The position numbers and the translations under genes were made by a program. A stretch of 64,000 bases of DNA from Yersinia intermedia (lineage in GTDB: Bacteria; Pseudomonadota; Gammaproteobacteria; Enterobacterales; Enterobacteriaceae), in NCBI RefSeq assembly GCF_900635455.1, contig NZ_LR134116.1:1674001-1738000 (forward strand), written 5' to 3'. The first letter of the stretch is position 1. Every line of letters begins with the position of its first letter. Shown in pieces: positions 1-9,735 of this stretch. The notes below the pieces were generated by a model. It made no database searches. It was not told the DNA's origin and was given only the letters and a program-made list of their open reading frames with translations.

Positions 1-104
1 CTGATAATAAACAGTGTCAGGAAGATCCACAGTGACCAGTAGCCACGGCGATTATTACGAAAACGCGCCCAGCGGGCCTGATTAATAGCACTTAGCCGTA
101 TCAT
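1..104 (-). CDS. yejE: Peptide ABC transporter permease YejE, N-terminal fragment
   Basis: Only the first 34 or so codons lie in the window. The reading frame begins [16 protein letters not shown] and runs into a hydrophobic stretch (WSLWIFLTLFII), the first membrane segment expected of YejE. The start codon shares one base with the stop codon of yejB (TAATG), so the two permeases are probably translationally coupled. YejE is the second inner-membrane permease of the YejABEF oligopeptide importer. The rest of the gene, and presumably yejF, lie beyond the left edge. Confidence 0.9.
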   Translation of the reverse strand, partial: MIRLSAINQARWARFRNNRRGYWSLWIFLTLFII

Positions 105-1204
105 TATTGGCGGCCCTCAAAATCAATCCGTGGATCAACCAAGGTGTAGGTGATATCACTGAGGATATTCAGCAGTAAACCAATCAGGGTGAAAATATAA
201 AGGGTGCCAAACATCACTGGATAATCGCGCTGCAAAGTGGCGTCATAGCCCAGTAGTCCTAGCCCATTGAGTGAGAACATCACTTCGATCAACAGTGAGC
301 CGGTGAAAAACATACTGATAAAGGTGGCGGGGAAGCCTGCGATGACCAGCAACATGGCATTGCGGAATACATGGCGATACAGAATTTTTTCTTCGGGTAA
401 CCCCTTGGCGCGCGCAGTAACGACATATTGTTTACGGATTTCATCAAGAAACGAGTTTTTAGTTAGCATCGTCAATGTGGCGAAACCGCCTATCACGGTA
501 GCCAGTACCGGTAAGGTGATATGCCACAAGTAATCCGTTACTTTGCCGTACCACGGCAGGGTGTCAAAGTTACTGGAAACCAGCCCTCGCAGTGGGAATA
601 GATCGAAATAACTGCCACCGGAAAACAGTACCACCAGTAAAATCGCAAACAGAAACGAAGGAATGGCGTACCCGATAATAATCAGCGTACTGCTCCAGGT
701 ATCAAAGGCTGTGCCATTGCGCACCGCCTTTTTAATGCCTAAAGGGATCGAAACCAGATAAATAATCAGCGTGCTCCATAGCCCGAGTGAAATAGAAACC
801 GGCAGGCTATGTTTCACTAACGACATGACTGATTCGCCCCGGAACAAACTGTCGCCAAAATCAAAGCGAACATAGCTCCATAGCATATCGAAATAGCGCT
901 GGTGCAGCGGCTTGTCAAAACCAAAGCGTTGTTTGATTTCGGCAATGACTTCTGGGTCTAACCCACGTGAACCACGATAGTTGCTATCACCCACTTGTGC
1001 TGCATTGAGACCGACTTTGGCACCACCCAGCCCGCCATCACCGCCCCCAGCCGTAAATCCACTGGAGTGACCCAATTCGATATTGGCAATCGCCTGATCA
1101 ACTGGCCCGCCGGGCGCAATTTGGACGATAAAAAAGTTGATAGTAATAATTGCCCACAGCGTGGGAATAACCAGCAATAGTCGCCGTAACAGATATCCAC
1201 CCAC
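104..1204 (-). CDS. yejB: Peptide ABC transporter permease YejB
   Basis: Inner-membrane permease of the YejABEF importer, which takes up oligopeptides and in E. coli microcin C. The protein is 366 residues, close to the E. coli length. It opens with a membrane anchor ([19 protein letters not shown]), followed by a glycine-rich periplasmic loop at about 40-85. The binding-protein-dependent permease core carries the ATPase-contacting EAA-type loop (about 255-285, containing [14 protein letters not shown]). It follows yejA by 9 bases and overlaps yejE by one base, so it sits in an operon. Nothing unusual. Confidence 0.95.
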   Translation of the reverse strand: MGGYLLRRLLLVIPTLWAIITINFFIVQIAPGGPVDQAIANIELGHSSGFTAGGGDGGLGGAKVGLNAAQVGDSNYRGSRGLDPEVIAEIKQRFGFDKPLHQRYFDMLWSYVRFDFGDSLFRGESVMSLVKHSLPVSISLGLWSTLIIYLVSIPLGIKKAVRNGTAFDTWSSTLIIIGYAIPSFLFAILLVVLFSGGSYFDLFPLRGLVSSNFDTLPWYGKVTDYLWHITLPVLATVIGGFATLTMLTKNSFLDEIRKQYVVTARAKGLPEEKILYRHVFRNAMLLVIAGFPATFISMFFTGSLLIEVMFSLNGLGLLGYDATLQRDYPVMFGTLYIFTLIGLLLNILSDITYTLVDPRIDFEGRQ

Positions 1205-1213
1205 AGCAGCCCC

Positions 1214-3022
1214 CTAGTGACGTTCTGTTGGCAGGCGAGCTGCCTTGTTGACATCAAACCACCAGCTATCGAACCCGAGCGAATAGGTGGGGCGGTCTGC
1301 CGGCATCGAGAATTTATCCCAATAGGCAAAGCGGGCATGATTGGAGTACCACATCGGAATCATCAGGTAGTTCCAAGTCAACACCCGATCAAGTGCCCGG
1401 CCAAGGGACTGTAACGCCTCAGGCTGGTCCTGATGTTTGATAATCTCAGCAATCAATTGGTCAATAGCCGGATCTTTAATACCTGAAGAATTATAACTAG
1501 AGTCGATATAAGCCGAGCTCCACCAGATTTGCAGATTTGGGCTAGGGTAGGGGAAGGCACTGTAAACTGTCGGGATCATATCGTAATCCCGACTGCGCAG
1601 GCGGTTAACAAACTGAGAACTGTCAACTTCGCGAATATTCATGGTAATGCCCAAACGCTGCAAATTATGCTTAAACGGTTGAACATATTGGAAGTTACTG
1701 CCACTGAGTAACAGCAATTCAAACACAAAAGGCTTACCGGTTTTACTGTTAACCAATTGCTGGTTTTTCACTTCCCAGCCTGCTTCGCTGAGTAGTTCAC
1801 GCGCTTTTAACAGATTATCCCGCGAATCGCCGCTGCCATCGGTTTGAGGTGGCAGATAAATCTGCGTGAACACCTCTGGTGGTACTTTGCCCTTCAACGG
1901 AGCCAGCCAAGCCAGTTCAGCGCTATCTGGATAACCTTTTGCCGCATATTCAGTATTTTGGAAGAAGCTATTGGTACGCTGATAGCTATTGAAATAGAAG
2001 GCTTTATTCATCCAGTCAAAGTCAAAAGCTAACGTAAGGGCTTGACGAACTCGTCGATCGCTAAAAATCGGGCGTTGAACGTTAAATGCCAACCATCTCG
2101 TATTTTGTGCCGAGTTATCGACAATATCCTGCTTGGCGATATAGCTTTTCGCAAAGTTGCCACCCACATATTGTGTCGCCCAACTCTTCGGTGAGGTTTC
2201 TTCACGGAAATCAAATGCGCCGGCTTTAAAGGCTTCCAATGCAACTTTATCATCCAGGTAGTAGTCGTAGCGGATAGTATCAAAGTTATATTGGCCGCGA
2301 TTAACTGGCAGATTGGCTGCCCAGTAGTCTCTCACCCGTTCATAGGTAACAAACTGGCCCATCTTATATTTGCCGATGCGATAAGGGCCGCTGCCAACGG
2401 GGGGTTTGCTGAGTGGGTCACTCAGTTTATGGTTTTGCCAGAAATGAGCAGGCATCACCGGTAAACCAAACAAACCTAACATTTTATCTTTATTCGGTTC
2501 CGGGAATTCAAAACGCACCGTCAGCCGCGAAATGGCTTTCACCTGCACGCCTTTATAAATAATACGAAATTGTGGCACCCCTTCGGTCATAAACTTATTG
2601 AAGGTAAATGCGACATCTTGTGCGGTAATCGGGGTGCCATCATGAAAACGGGCGCGCGGATTTATATCAACTTCAATCCAACGGAAGTCAGGTGCAAAGC
2701 GGGCGGATTCGGCAATTAATGGATAGTAACTGCCAATCTCATCGTCTGAGGTACCAAATAGTGAGTCATACAGCCGCTCAGTGCGCATCGCTGGATTGCC
2801 ACGTAACGCATAACGGTTAAAGTTATCGAAGGTACCAATGGCGGATAGCGTGATATCTCCGCCTTTGGGGGCGGCTGGATTGACGTAATCAAAATGGCTG
2901 AAATCGGCTGAATACTTAGGTTCACCCAGTATAGCAAAAGAGACGCCTTCTTTGATGGTTTCAGCCTGTAGGCCAAAACTCAGGGCTGAAAGTACCAAGG
3001 CAGCAAATAGGCGTGACAACAT
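1214..3022 (-). CDS. yejA: Periplasmic peptide-binding protein YejA
   Basis: Solute-binding component (SBP_bac_5 family) of the YejABEF oligopeptide importer. It has 602 residues with a cleavable signal peptide (hydrophobic core LFAALVLSALSFG, likely cut after LQA at residue 20), so the mature protein is periplasmic. Family features include the early segment PKYSADFSHFDYVNPAAPKGG and the conserved block RIIYKGVQVKAISRLTVRFEF. It is the first gene of the yejA-yejB-yejE run. A gap of about 185 bases to pdeN upstream leaves room for its own promoter, although E. coli has the same order and orientation. Confidence 0.95.
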   Translation of the reverse strand: MLSRLFAALVLSALSFGLQAETIKEGVSFAILGEPKYSADFSHFDYVNPAAPKGGDITLSAIGTFDNFNRYALRGNPAMRTERLYDSLFGTSDDEIGSYYPLIAESARFAPDFRWIEVDINPRARFHDGTPITAQDVAFTFNKFMTEGVPQFRIIYKGVQVKAISRLTVRFEFPEPNKDKMLGLFGLPVMPAHFWQNHKLSDPLSKPPVGSGPYRIGKYKMGQFVTYERVRDYWAANLPVNRGQYNFDTIRYDYYLDDKVALEAFKAGAFDFREETSPKSWATQYVGGNFAKSYIAKQDIVDNSAQNTRWLAFNVQRPIFSDRRVRQALTLAFDFDWMNKAFYFNSYQRTNSFFQNTEYAAKGYPDSAELAWLAPLKGKVPPEVFTQIYLPPQTDGSGDSRDNLLKARELLSEAGWEVKNQQLVNSKTGKPFVFELLLLSGSNFQYVQPFKHNLQRLGITMNIREVDSSQFVNRLRSRDYDMIPTVYSAFPYPSPNLQIWWSSAYIDSSYNSSGIKDPAIDQLIAEIIKHQDQPEALQSLGRALDRVLTWNYLMIPMWYSNHARFAYWDKFSMPADRPTYSLGFDSWWFDVNKAARLPTERH

Positions 3023-3207
3023 ATTGGCGGTAAGCTCCTGCGTTTCATTCCGATAATAATAATCTTAAACGAAATTACCAGTTTGCAGGGGATTAAAGCA
3101 AACATTAAGCCAAATATCCTTGTTACTTTAAGCCGTAGCAGTGGTAGTGGCGGCGACTCTGCCAAATAACGCACTTGAATCAGCTCATTGAGGCCATACG
3201 AGCTCAG

Positions 3208-4809
3208 TTAGACCGTGGCGTCAATGACTTTGGATAGGGTTTTGGGCTTACTATCTTTTTTATTACAAAATGCAACGAGAGCCTCAATAGATAGTGGTTT
3301 GCTGAGTAAGTAACCTTGTAAGTACTTAACGCCGTGTTGCGCCAAATATTGGAGCTGTTGCTCTGTTTCAACACCTTCAGCGACAGTTTCAATATTGAGC
3401 TTATTTGCCAACATTAATACTGAGTCTAATACCGGTGCTGCCACGGTATTAATACCAATGGTACTGACAAATCCACGATCAATTTTAATATAGTCTAAAG
3501 TAAAACGTTCTAAATAGATCAGGGCGCTGTGGCCGGTACCAAAGTCATCGACAGCGATTTGTATCCCCTGAGAACGCAGCCAGGCAAACTGTTTAATCGC
3601 CAGTTCTTCTTCAACCATGCCTCGCTCGGTAATTTCGAATACCGGTGCCACGATATCCGTATTTAATTGTTTTAACATCTGAGAAACATCTTTGCGGAAA
3701 CTATCATCAGCAAGATGGACCGGGGAAATATTAAAGGCCAGTTTAGTCCCAACTTGAAGGTGGTCTGCCATTAATTTACTGTCTCTGACAATTAACTCAA
3801 ATAGGTGGCGGGTTAATGGTTGGATCAGATGCTGAGTTTCCGCATAGGGAATAAAAAGATCCGGGGATATTCGCCCTTCAATCGGATGTTGCCAGCGAAT
3901 AAGCGCTTCCAAGCCAGATATTGAACGGTCGTGTGAGCGAAATACCGGCTGATATTCAACGAAGAATTCGCCGCGCCTAATACCGCGCAAAATTTCAGCT
4001 TCAGCACTTTGGCTGGCGATTAAAATATAATAAGCAAGGATGCCGACCAGACCGGAAAGTAATAGCCCCCCTAACAGGGTTATGCGAATATCATCAGCCG
4101 TCAGGCTGGTATGATAAATCAATATTTTAATCGGGTAGCCCGGTAGCTGAACTTCACGCGCGGCTCGAGACGGTAACTGGCTGATGGGTAAAACCTTAGT
4201 GTCAAAAGTCGTTACCGCGAACCCATCAATAATAATGGCTAAACCATTTACTTGATTACTAGAAGAGTTAAGTAATAAATAGGGGTGTAAGGTTAATTCC
4301 AATGTTGCCAATACACCGGTATTACCACGCCCAGCCTCGCGCAACCACACCCCGACCGCCGGTTTACTTGGCATCATCGGTGTTCCTTGCTGAATTTTAA
4401 AATCCAGTGGCTGGGATAAGTTTATTTTAGGATATAGCGCACTGCCCGCGACGTGCATATCGCCTGTTGCTGAAGAACAATAAGCGATACCGTCCCTAAC
4501 CAATAAAAATGCTCTGACACCATTAGTAAATGCAGCCCGATAGTGGAGTGCCGGACTGGCTTGCTCACAACTCTTGGCACTTAGCGGGATAAGTTGAGAC
4601 ATGGTGGTAGTCAGTTCATTTAGAAACTGAGATGCATAGGAGATAATATGATCACTTTGTGTTGTTAATTTATGCTCGCTACTGCGATAAAGTAATGACA
4701 ACGTAATAACGACAAAGCAAATAAAGAAACAGAGTGAGAGGATGACACTTTTTTTTACAAGATGGCGTTTGGATAAAATATTGCGGGAGAACGCACTGTT
4801 TGAACCCAT
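3208..4809 (-). CDS. pdeN: Membrane EAL-domain c-di-GMP phosphodiesterase PdeN (Rtn)
   Basis: Likely hydrolyses cyclic di-GMP to pGpG. The protein has 533 residues. A membrane helix at about 20-42 is followed by a periplasmic CSS-motif sensor domain (CSS in the segment AYCSSATG), a second helix at about 240-265 and a C-terminal EAL domain. Active-site motifs are intact: EAL in SGLEALIRW, DDFGTGHSAL, and a late E in VAEGVET. No GGDEF domain is present, so it should be a degrader only. CSS-domain cysteines in this family are thought to respond to periplasmic redox state (DsbA/DsbB). The start has GGAG nine bases upstream. Position between mepS and yejA matches E. coli rtn. Confidence 0.9.
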   Translation of the reverse strand: MGSNSAFSRNILSKRHLVKKSVILSLCFFICFVVITLSLLYRSSEHKLTTQSDHIISYASQFLNELTTTMSQLIPLSAKSCEQASPALHYRAAFTNGVRAFLLVRDGIAYCSSATGDMHVAGSALYPKINLSQPLDFKIQQGTPMMPSKPAVGVWLREAGRGNTGVLATLELTLHPYLLLNSSSNQVNGLAIIIDGFAVTTFDTKVLPISQLPSRAAREVQLPGYPIKILIYHTSLTADDIRITLLGGLLLSGLVGILAYYILIASQSAEAEILRGIRRGEFFVEYQPVFRSHDRSISGLEALIRWQHPIEGRISPDLFIPYAETQHLIQPLTRHLFELIVRDSKLMADHLQVGTKLAFNISPVHLADDSFRKDVSQMLKQLNTDIVAPVFEITERGMVEEELAIKQFAWLRSQGIQIAVDDFGTGHSALIYLERFTLDYIKIDRGFVSTIGINTVAAPVLDSVLMLANKLNIETVAEGVETEQQLQYLAQHGVKYLQGYLLSKPLSIEALVAFCNKKDSKPKTLSKVIDATV

Positions 4810-5240
4810 GTTACGCCGCTCCTCAGCATGATCGATAAAGTGTGATGAGTATAAGTTAAGTTAACAGCGCAACGCCATCAGTTTGCCAATGTGCATTGTT
4901 AACAGTAATTAGCCTAGCCAATTGAATCTCCATTCATATAAATCAAAGATGCGGTTTAAATGCATCAAATAAATGAAACAAGCAAAGTTCATTTATACCG
5001 AGATATTTAGCAATATGCTTCGGTAAAACAAATCTCCAGCTTATTAACTCGTTCTACATGATTTTATAAAATGAATCGCTGGTAGAGATACCTGAACACC
5101 AGGAAGCTCATGGTTAAGCGGGAATAATCTTACACAGAAAATTCTTGGATTTCGCGCCTCTCAGACAAAAAAGGATGTTTCCTACAAATTGGCTGGAAAT
5201 TTGGCCGGATACGAATCGATGAGGAGGTATGCTTAGACAA
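4810..5240. other. Intergenic region between mepS and pdeN, no gene seen
   Basis: About 430 bases without a supportable coding frame or RNA gene. It must hold the pdeN promoter (minus strand). The part at 4920-5060 is AT-rich, but I could not identify a convincing sigma-70 promoter or operator. Confidence 0.5.
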
Positions 5241-5270
5241 TAAAAAACGCTACCAATGGCAGCGTTTTAC
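5241..5270 (-). terminator. Rho-independent terminator of mepS
   Basis: Read on the minus strand, AACGCTGCC pairs with GGTAGCGTT (one G-U wobble) around a 3-base loop, followed by a run of T (TTTTTATTG). It lies about 40 bases past the mepS stop codon. Confidence 0.8.
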
Positions 5271-5309
5271 AGTTTCGTTTGGTATCTCGGACAACAGGAA
5301 TAAAATCAG

Positions 5310-5894
5310 CTAACTGCGCGAACCGCTGCTTAACACACGACGCCCATCGCGATAACGCTTATTCCAATAATCTTCGTTTAGGCTCGATATCGTCACGCCG
5401 ACACTGGTCGATGCATGAACAAATTTATCATTACCTAAGTAGATACCGACATGGCGGCCAGTCGAACCTGCACGGAACAGCACCAAATCACCGGGGCGCA
5501 ATTTAGTTCGTTGGATTTTTTTGCCAAGATCTTGCTGCTCAGAGGTTGAGCGTGGCAAATCCATACCAAATTGTTCACGGAAAGTGGTTTGTACAAATGC
5601 GGAGCAATCAATACCGCGTTTGCTGCTACCGCCTAAACGATAACGAACACCTTTCCACCCTGCATACTGTTCTAAAATCTTCGACTTGACGTCAACGTTG
5701 CGTACCATCGCTTCGAATTCATCCTGAGAGGCTTGCAGTAAAAGCCCATCTTTGTCATTAACTGCACGCATCTCAGTTTGCGCATTATGTAAGTTCGAAG
5801 TCTGTGATGAACTACACGCGGATAACATTACCGCTACTGCAACCGCAGGAATTACCCGCAGAATATATCTCATAATAGGTTGAGACTTGACCAT
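5310..5894 (-). CDS. mepS: Murein DD-endopeptidase MepS (Spr), lipoprotein
   Basis: Outer-membrane-anchored NlpC/P60 peptidase that cuts D-Ala-mDAP cross-links so new glycan strands can be inserted. In E. coli it is controlled by proteolysis (NlpI/Prc). The protein has 194 residues. The lipobox LSAC puts the acylated cysteine at residue 27. The catalytic triad is visible: Cys97 in GIDCSAF, His148 in GRHVGIYLG and His160 in FVHAST. The start codon has only a distant purine-rich element (AAGGG about 12 bases upstream), but the N-terminus matches the family (MVKSQPI). Neighbours pdeN and lpxT are the same as in E. coli. Confidence 0.95.
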   Translation of the reverse strand: MVKSQPIMRYILRVIPAVAVAVMLSACSSSQTSNLHNAQTEMRAVNDKDGLLLQASQDEFEAMVRNVDVKSKILEQYAGWKGVRYRLGGSSKRGIDCSAFVQTTFREQFGMDLPRSTSEQQDLGKKIQRTKLRPGDLVLFRAGSTGRHVGIYLGNDKFVHASTSVGVTISSLNEDYWNKRYRDGRRVLSSGSRS

Positions 5895-6227
5895 TGTTGT
5901 TGTTTTCCCTTGCTGTCCTTACGACGGATGTCGCTACCAAAAAAACCAAACGAATCGAGATTATTGATTGAGATCCGATTAGACAATCACTTAACTGAAT
6001 AACTGTGCTAGAACGCACAATATTAATCATGCAAGAGGCGAATGACCCAAATCCGAACACAAACGTTTTCGAGATTACCGTAATGATTAATAAAAGGCGA
6101 GACCTTTTACAACCATTATTATAGCTAAAGGTTATGTAACATAATGTAAGATTTCAGATTAAAAGTGGATAGCTGGATTTGTAGCCGTTTGGTAACAATA
6201 AAGAACCGAAAACGTTAAGGTGAGAGA
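5895..6227. other. mepS upstream region, no gene
   Basis: About 330 bases between mepS and the lpxT terminator. No frame with a ribosome site and a recognisable product is present. The stretch should contain the mepS promoter and a 5' leader. AT-rich blocks occur near 6100-6160 (TTATTATAGCTAAAGG), but no specific regulator site could be assigned. Confidence 0.4.
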
Positions 6228-6254
6228 AAGGCAAAAAATAGACTTTTTTGCCTT
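6228..6254 (-). terminator. Terminator-like hairpin after lpxT
   Basis: AAGGCAAAAA pairs with TTTTTTGCCTT around a short loop, 18 bases past the lpxT stop codon. The stem is AT-rich with T-rich arms, so it could act in either direction. Confidence 0.6.
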
Positions 6255-6272
6255 AATATAAGGCTGATAGCG

Positions 6273-6974
6273 TTATTGGCTTTTCGCCCCTGGGAGATTA
6301 TGGTTAATGACATTAATTATCTTGTCACTTAATGGTGTCAGCAATACCCAGCCCATCCCAACCAGCACTATCGACAGTGAGCCGACAGCAATGTCAGTAA
6401 ACCAATGTGCGCCAATCATCACCCGTGGCATTGAGAAGATAACGACGATCAGCAGGGCGATGGCAAAAGCACCTTGGGAAAAATAGCGCAGCATAAAGCA
6501 GGCAAAAATCATCAGCATCATGCCATGGTCACCGGGGAAACTATCACTGGATGCATCTTTGGTTGGAATACCGGTTAATTCACTGACGCGATTGATATTG
6601 TCAAACGTCAGGGTTGGACTAGGATGCGAGACGGGCAGTAGATGGCCTAATTGATTGAGGACCACCGCAGTTAATAGCATTACAACCCCGGTGACTATCA
6701 GGCGGCGACGGCCTGCTGGCGTTTCCTTCATATAGAAGTACAAATAAAGTAGCCCCATACATACAAGGGAAATAACATCGAAAATCCGGTTGTTAGTGAT
6801 TGCCACCAAATGCAGAAATAGGGGGCTGGACAGCAGATGTTGGTTAAAATAGTAAAATATTGCTGAATCTATTTTAAACCAAATGCCATGGTTCGCCGGG
6901 ATATACCAAGATAGAAACAGGGCAATCCCAATAAAATTGAGCAGTAATATTGTCGGTAAATTACGACGGGTCAT
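6273..6974 (-). CDS. lpxT: PAP2-family lipid A 1-diphosphate synthase LpxT
   Basis: Inner-membrane enzyme that transfers phosphate from undecaprenyl pyrophosphate to lipid A 1-phosphate on the periplasmic face. It yields lipid A 1-diphosphate and recycles the carrier. The protein has 233 residues from the internal ATG (AGG six bases upstream); the longer frame starts with TTG and is less likely. Several membrane helices are visible. PAP2 motifs are SFPGDHGMM and the final R...H pair in PRVMIGAHWFTD; the first motif (KxxxxxxRP) is degenerate, as in the family. It lies between mepS and yeiR as in E. coli (yeiU). Confidence 0.92.
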   Translation of the reverse strand: MTRRNLPTILLLNFIGIALFLSWYIPANHGIWFKIDSAIFYYFNQHLLSSPLFLHLVAITNNRIFDVISLVCMGLLYLYFYMKETPAGRRRLIVTGVVMLLTAVVLNQLGHLLPVSHPSPTLTFDNINRVSELTGIPTKDASSDSFPGDHGMMLMIFACFMLRYFSQGAFAIALLIVVIFSMPRVMIGAHWFTDIAVGSLSIVLVGMGWVLLTPLSDKIINVINHNLPGAKSQ

Positions 6975-7031
6975 GCGGAACCTATAAATTGTCAATGTAT
7001 AAATTGTGTAACAAATAAAAATCGAGGCACA

Positions 7032-8015
7032 TTATAGCCCCTTATGTAGTCTGATATTCAGTAATTCATGCTGAAGCGTATTCCAATCCGCTTCAGTGGC
7101 ACTAATCAGTTCAATCCGGCTGTCCAGCGGTGCTATTTGGCGTGTTTCTATTTGCAAGTCCGCGCCTTGTCGATTAACCACCAAGGTGCCTTCAGCAATA
7201 CGCATAACCCCTTTAACCCGCTCCACCGGATTTAACCGTATCCATTCCAACAATGGGACGGTATCAAACACCGTTTCTGCATTAAATACCCAACCACAGC
7301 TATGATAACCTTGCCCCTGATTTAGTGCCCGCCGCCAAGGTTCGATACCTTTCAAACTGAGTGCTGCGAGACCTTTTTGCCGTACTGAGCCGTGGTGATG
7401 TGTACCGTCGGGTAATTCATTATTATTACTGTGGGCGATATCCAACAGTGCCGCATCTATCTTCCCCTGTTCGGCATAATAGAGCGGGCGTGATAACGCT
7501 TGAAGTTCATGCCATTGTTGCAATACGTTGTTGTCCTGTGGGGTATAGGTATCCTGTTTATTTGCCACAATGATATCTGCGGCCGCCAGTTGGTCGCGGA
7601 AGTTCTCATTTTCTGCATAACGCGGTTCACTTAACTGGCGGGCATCCACCAGACAGAGGGTGGCACGCAGGTCAATCCAGGGTTGGTAAACATCAGAGGT
7701 TAGTAAAGACAAGATCTGTTTTGGATGCCCCAATCCAGTCGGCTCGATTAATAACCGATCCGGTTTTGCCTGCTGTAGCAGCATATTCAAACCCACTTGC
7801 ATCGGTAACCCATTAACACAACACATGCATCCACCCGGTATTTCTTTTAATACCGCACCGCTGTCGGCTAGTAGCGCACCATCAATACCGATTTCACCAA
7901 ATTCATTGACCAATACCGCCCATTTCTCATTCTCCGGTTTTTGTGACAATAAATGGCGGATTGTGGTGGTTTTGCCACACCCCAAAAAGCCGGTAATCAA
8001 GTTCGTTTTTGTCAT
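7032..8015 (-). CDS. yeiR: COG0523-type zinc-binding GTPase YeiR
   Basis: G3E-family P-loop GTPase related to metal chaperones of the CobW/ZigA group. In E. coli, YeiR binds zinc and zinc stimulates its GTPase activity. It has 327 residues. Walker A is GFLGCGKTT (residues 9-17). The CxCC metal motif is C63-M-C65-C66 in GGCMCC. The G4-type motif is NKQD in IIVANKQDTY. A CobW C-terminal domain follows, with a short His-rich linker (GTHHHGS near 205). A good Shine-Dalgarno (GGAG) sits seven bases before the start. No Zur box was convincingly found upstream. Confidence 0.92.
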   Translation of the reverse strand: MTKTNLITGFLGCGKTTTIRHLLSQKPENEKWAVLVNEFGEIGIDGALLADSGAVLKEIPGGCMCCVNGLPMQVGLNMLLQQAKPDRLLIEPTGLGHPKQILSLLTSDVYQPWIDLRATLCLVDARQLSEPRYAENENFRDQLAAADIIVANKQDTYTPQDNNVLQQWHELQALSRPLYYAEQGKIDAALLDIAHSNNNELPDGTHHHGSVRQKGLAALSLKGIEPWRRALNQGQGYHSCGWVFNAETVFDTVPLLEWIRLNPVERVKGVMRIAEGTLVVNRQGADLQIETRQIAPLDSRIELISATEADWNTLQHELLNIRLHKGL

Positions 8016-8330
8016 CAGAGATCTCCGATCATAAATTTATTTTCAATAACCCCTCAAGAAAAGGCTCAAGTGTGTCGATGTTATTAGAAGAGGGTATAAC
8101 ACCAGCCAAGCTTATTATTAAACGAAAAAGGCTGAAAGACAGACAATTTCCTAGGCGTCTTAGGAACCTCGCCTAATAGCCTTGCCAGGTTAAGCAATAT
8201 AATTCACTTCTACGAGGGATTTTAGTGGGTTATAGGCGAAGTCGGGCAATAAAAAATGCTCTGTCGTTCCCATCGAATTGGCTGGAATCCTCTATCATTT
8301 AAAATGACAGATATGAAAGTCGAGGTGGTT

Positions 8331-8657
8331 ATGATGAATCTCCGAGTGCTTATTATGGTAGCAATAATGTCTTCATGGATAGTTTCTTTTGCTGCAAGTA
8401 GTGCGCAATCTGGCCGATCTGCCTCAGGAACAATCACATTTTATGGAGCCATTGTAGATAGTCCATGTGATACCGCTTTCATCGATAGTACCATTACAAC
8501 GCGTTGTTATCGTAATGGTCAAACGCTGACTCAAAGGCAAACTGTCTCTGCCAGAATGCCTCTTACTGCCCGTTTACCCGGTAATTTAGCGTCCTCCCGT
8601 ATGGAGTGGCTGAACCCGCAGCGTAATCTGGGAATCCTCACTGTCACTTATCTCTAA
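8331..8657 (+). CDS. Orphan fimbrial-subunit-like exported protein
   Basis: Small exported protein of about 108 residues. The chosen start (ATG ATG pair) has GAGGTGG a few bases upstream; the longer frame from 8256 lacks a ribosome site. A signal peptide is clear (VLIMVAIMSSWIVSFAASSA). The mature part opens with SGTITFYGAIVDSPCD, which resembles the first strand of type 1 fimbrial subunits. There is a second cysteine (TTRCYRNG) for a disulfide, and the protein ends in a strand (LGILTVTYL) like the C-terminal beta-zipper strand of pilins. At 108 residues it is shorter than a normal pilin, and no chaperone, usher or other subunit is adjacent. Function unknown. Confidence 0.7.
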   Translation: MMNLRVLIMVAIMSSWIVSFAASSAQSGRSASGTITFYGAIVDSPCDTAFIDSTITTRCYRNGQTLTQRQTVSARMPLTARLPGNLASSRMEWLNPQRNLGILTVTYL

Positions 8658-8687
8658 TCTATTCAAACATTATGATGTATACATACA

Positions 8688-8718
8688 AGCACGGCTTATC
8701 ACAGTGATAAGTCGTGCT
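8688..8718 (+). terminator. Perfect-looking hairpin after the fimbrial-like gene
   Basis: AGCACGGCTTATCA pairs with TGATAAGTCGTGCT around the loop CAG (14-bp stem, one G-U type mismatch). No T-run follows on either strand, so it may be an mRNA-stabilising end or a weak terminator, about 30 bases past the stop codon. Confidence 0.5.
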
Positions 8719-8810
8719 AGATGCATGATGCTATTTGAATAAAATCATCTTGCCTGGCGGCAATGATATTGTTCGACCACATGATATACTCCTCCTTATT
8801 CAGACACCCT

Positions 8811-8823
8811 TTGGTCAGGCCAA
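8811..8823. promoter_or_regulatory. Candidate UxuR operator upstream of uxuR
   Basis: TTGGTCAGGCCAA is an inverted repeat of the form TTGG-N5-CCAA. It resembles the ExuR/UxuR operator TTGGTATACCAA but has one extra central base. A near-identical element occurs at 11487-11499 between the uxuB-like gene and uxuA. The site lies 43-55 bases before the likely uxuR start, a fitting place for autoregulation. Inference only. Confidence 0.4.
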
Positions 8824-8865
8824 TTTGGTATTGTTTAGCCAATGCCTGATGCAGGAAATAAGGCT

Positions 8866-9609
8866 ATGCGGTTATATCAGGAAGTAGGCAGTCAATTGCG
8901 CGAGGCAATTGTCAGCGGGCAATATAGCTTGGGCGATCGTTTACCGCCTGAACGTGACATCGCCGAAAATTTCAGTGTCAGTCGCAGTGTGGTTCGTGAA
9001 GCACTGATTATGCTGGAGTTGGAAAAATTGGTTGAGGTACGCAAAGGTTCAGGTGTCTATGTGGTTAATGTGCCTGCGATGCCAGCAAACGGTGAGTCTG
9101 CTGTTACTGCGGATTGTGGTTACGGCCCATTTGAACTGTTACAAGCCCGCCAATTACTGGAAAGCGAAGTTGCTGCTTTTGCTGCCATGCAGGCGACTAA
9201 AGCCGATATCATCAAAATGCGCCACGCTATCGAGCAGGAAAAGACCGCACTGGCCGCCGGAGCTGTGGATGAAAGTGCCGACGAGCTGTTTCATTATCTG
9301 CTGGCGCAATCAACGCAAAATAGCGTGCTGGCCAATATGGTTACTGAGGCCTGGCAAGCGCGCAAAACCAGCGCTATGTGGCAAGTCGCTCACAGTCACA
9401 CCCTTGATTTTAACTACCGGTGGCAGTGGCTGGAAGATCACCAGAAAATCTTACAAGCGGTGTTACGCCGTGACAGCAAAGCAGCCAAGCAAGCCATGTG
9501 GCAGCATTTGGAAAATGTAAAACTGAAGTTGCTTGAGCTTTCAGATGCGGATCATCCAGATTTCGATGGTTATTTGTTTGAGTCTGCACCGTACCAGCTT
9601 GAAGAGTAA
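8866..9609 (+). CDS. uxuR: GntR/FadR-type repressor UxuR (ExuR/UxuR family)
   Basis: Transcriptional repressor of hexuronate genes, probably sensing fructuronate or a related uronate. It has about 247 residues from the internal ATG (AGGA nine bases upstream); an alternative ATG at 8842 has no ribosome site. The N-terminal GntR winged helix is clear (LPPERDIAENFSVSRSVVREALIMLE). It is followed by the FCD ligand domain with the family block YGPFELLQARQLLE and AKQAMWQHLENVK. It resembles both ExuR and UxuR of E. coli. The UxuR name is taken from the adjacent uxuA and mannonate oxidoreductase genes. Convergent with the oxidoreductase, with ERIC repeats between. Confidence 0.8.
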   Translation: MRLYQEVGSQLREAIVSGQYSLGDRLPPERDIAENFSVSRSVVREALIMLELEKLVEVRKGSGVYVVNVPAMPANGESAVTADCGYGPFELLQARQLLESEVAAFAAMQATKADIIKMRHAIEQEKTALAAGAVDESADELFHYLLAQSTQNSVLANMVTEAWQARKTSAMWQVAHSHTLDFNYRWQWLEDHQKILQAVLRRDSKAAKQAMWQHLENVKLKLLELSDADHPDFDGYLFESAPYQLEE

Positions 9610-9610
9610 T

Positions 9611-9735
<125 letters not shown>

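Noticed and set aside
8078..8105. TGTTAT ... TATAACA inverted repeat upstream of yeiR as a possible Zur box
   Set aside because: The half-sites are separated by about a dozen bases, unlike the compact Zur site; a chance match is more likely.
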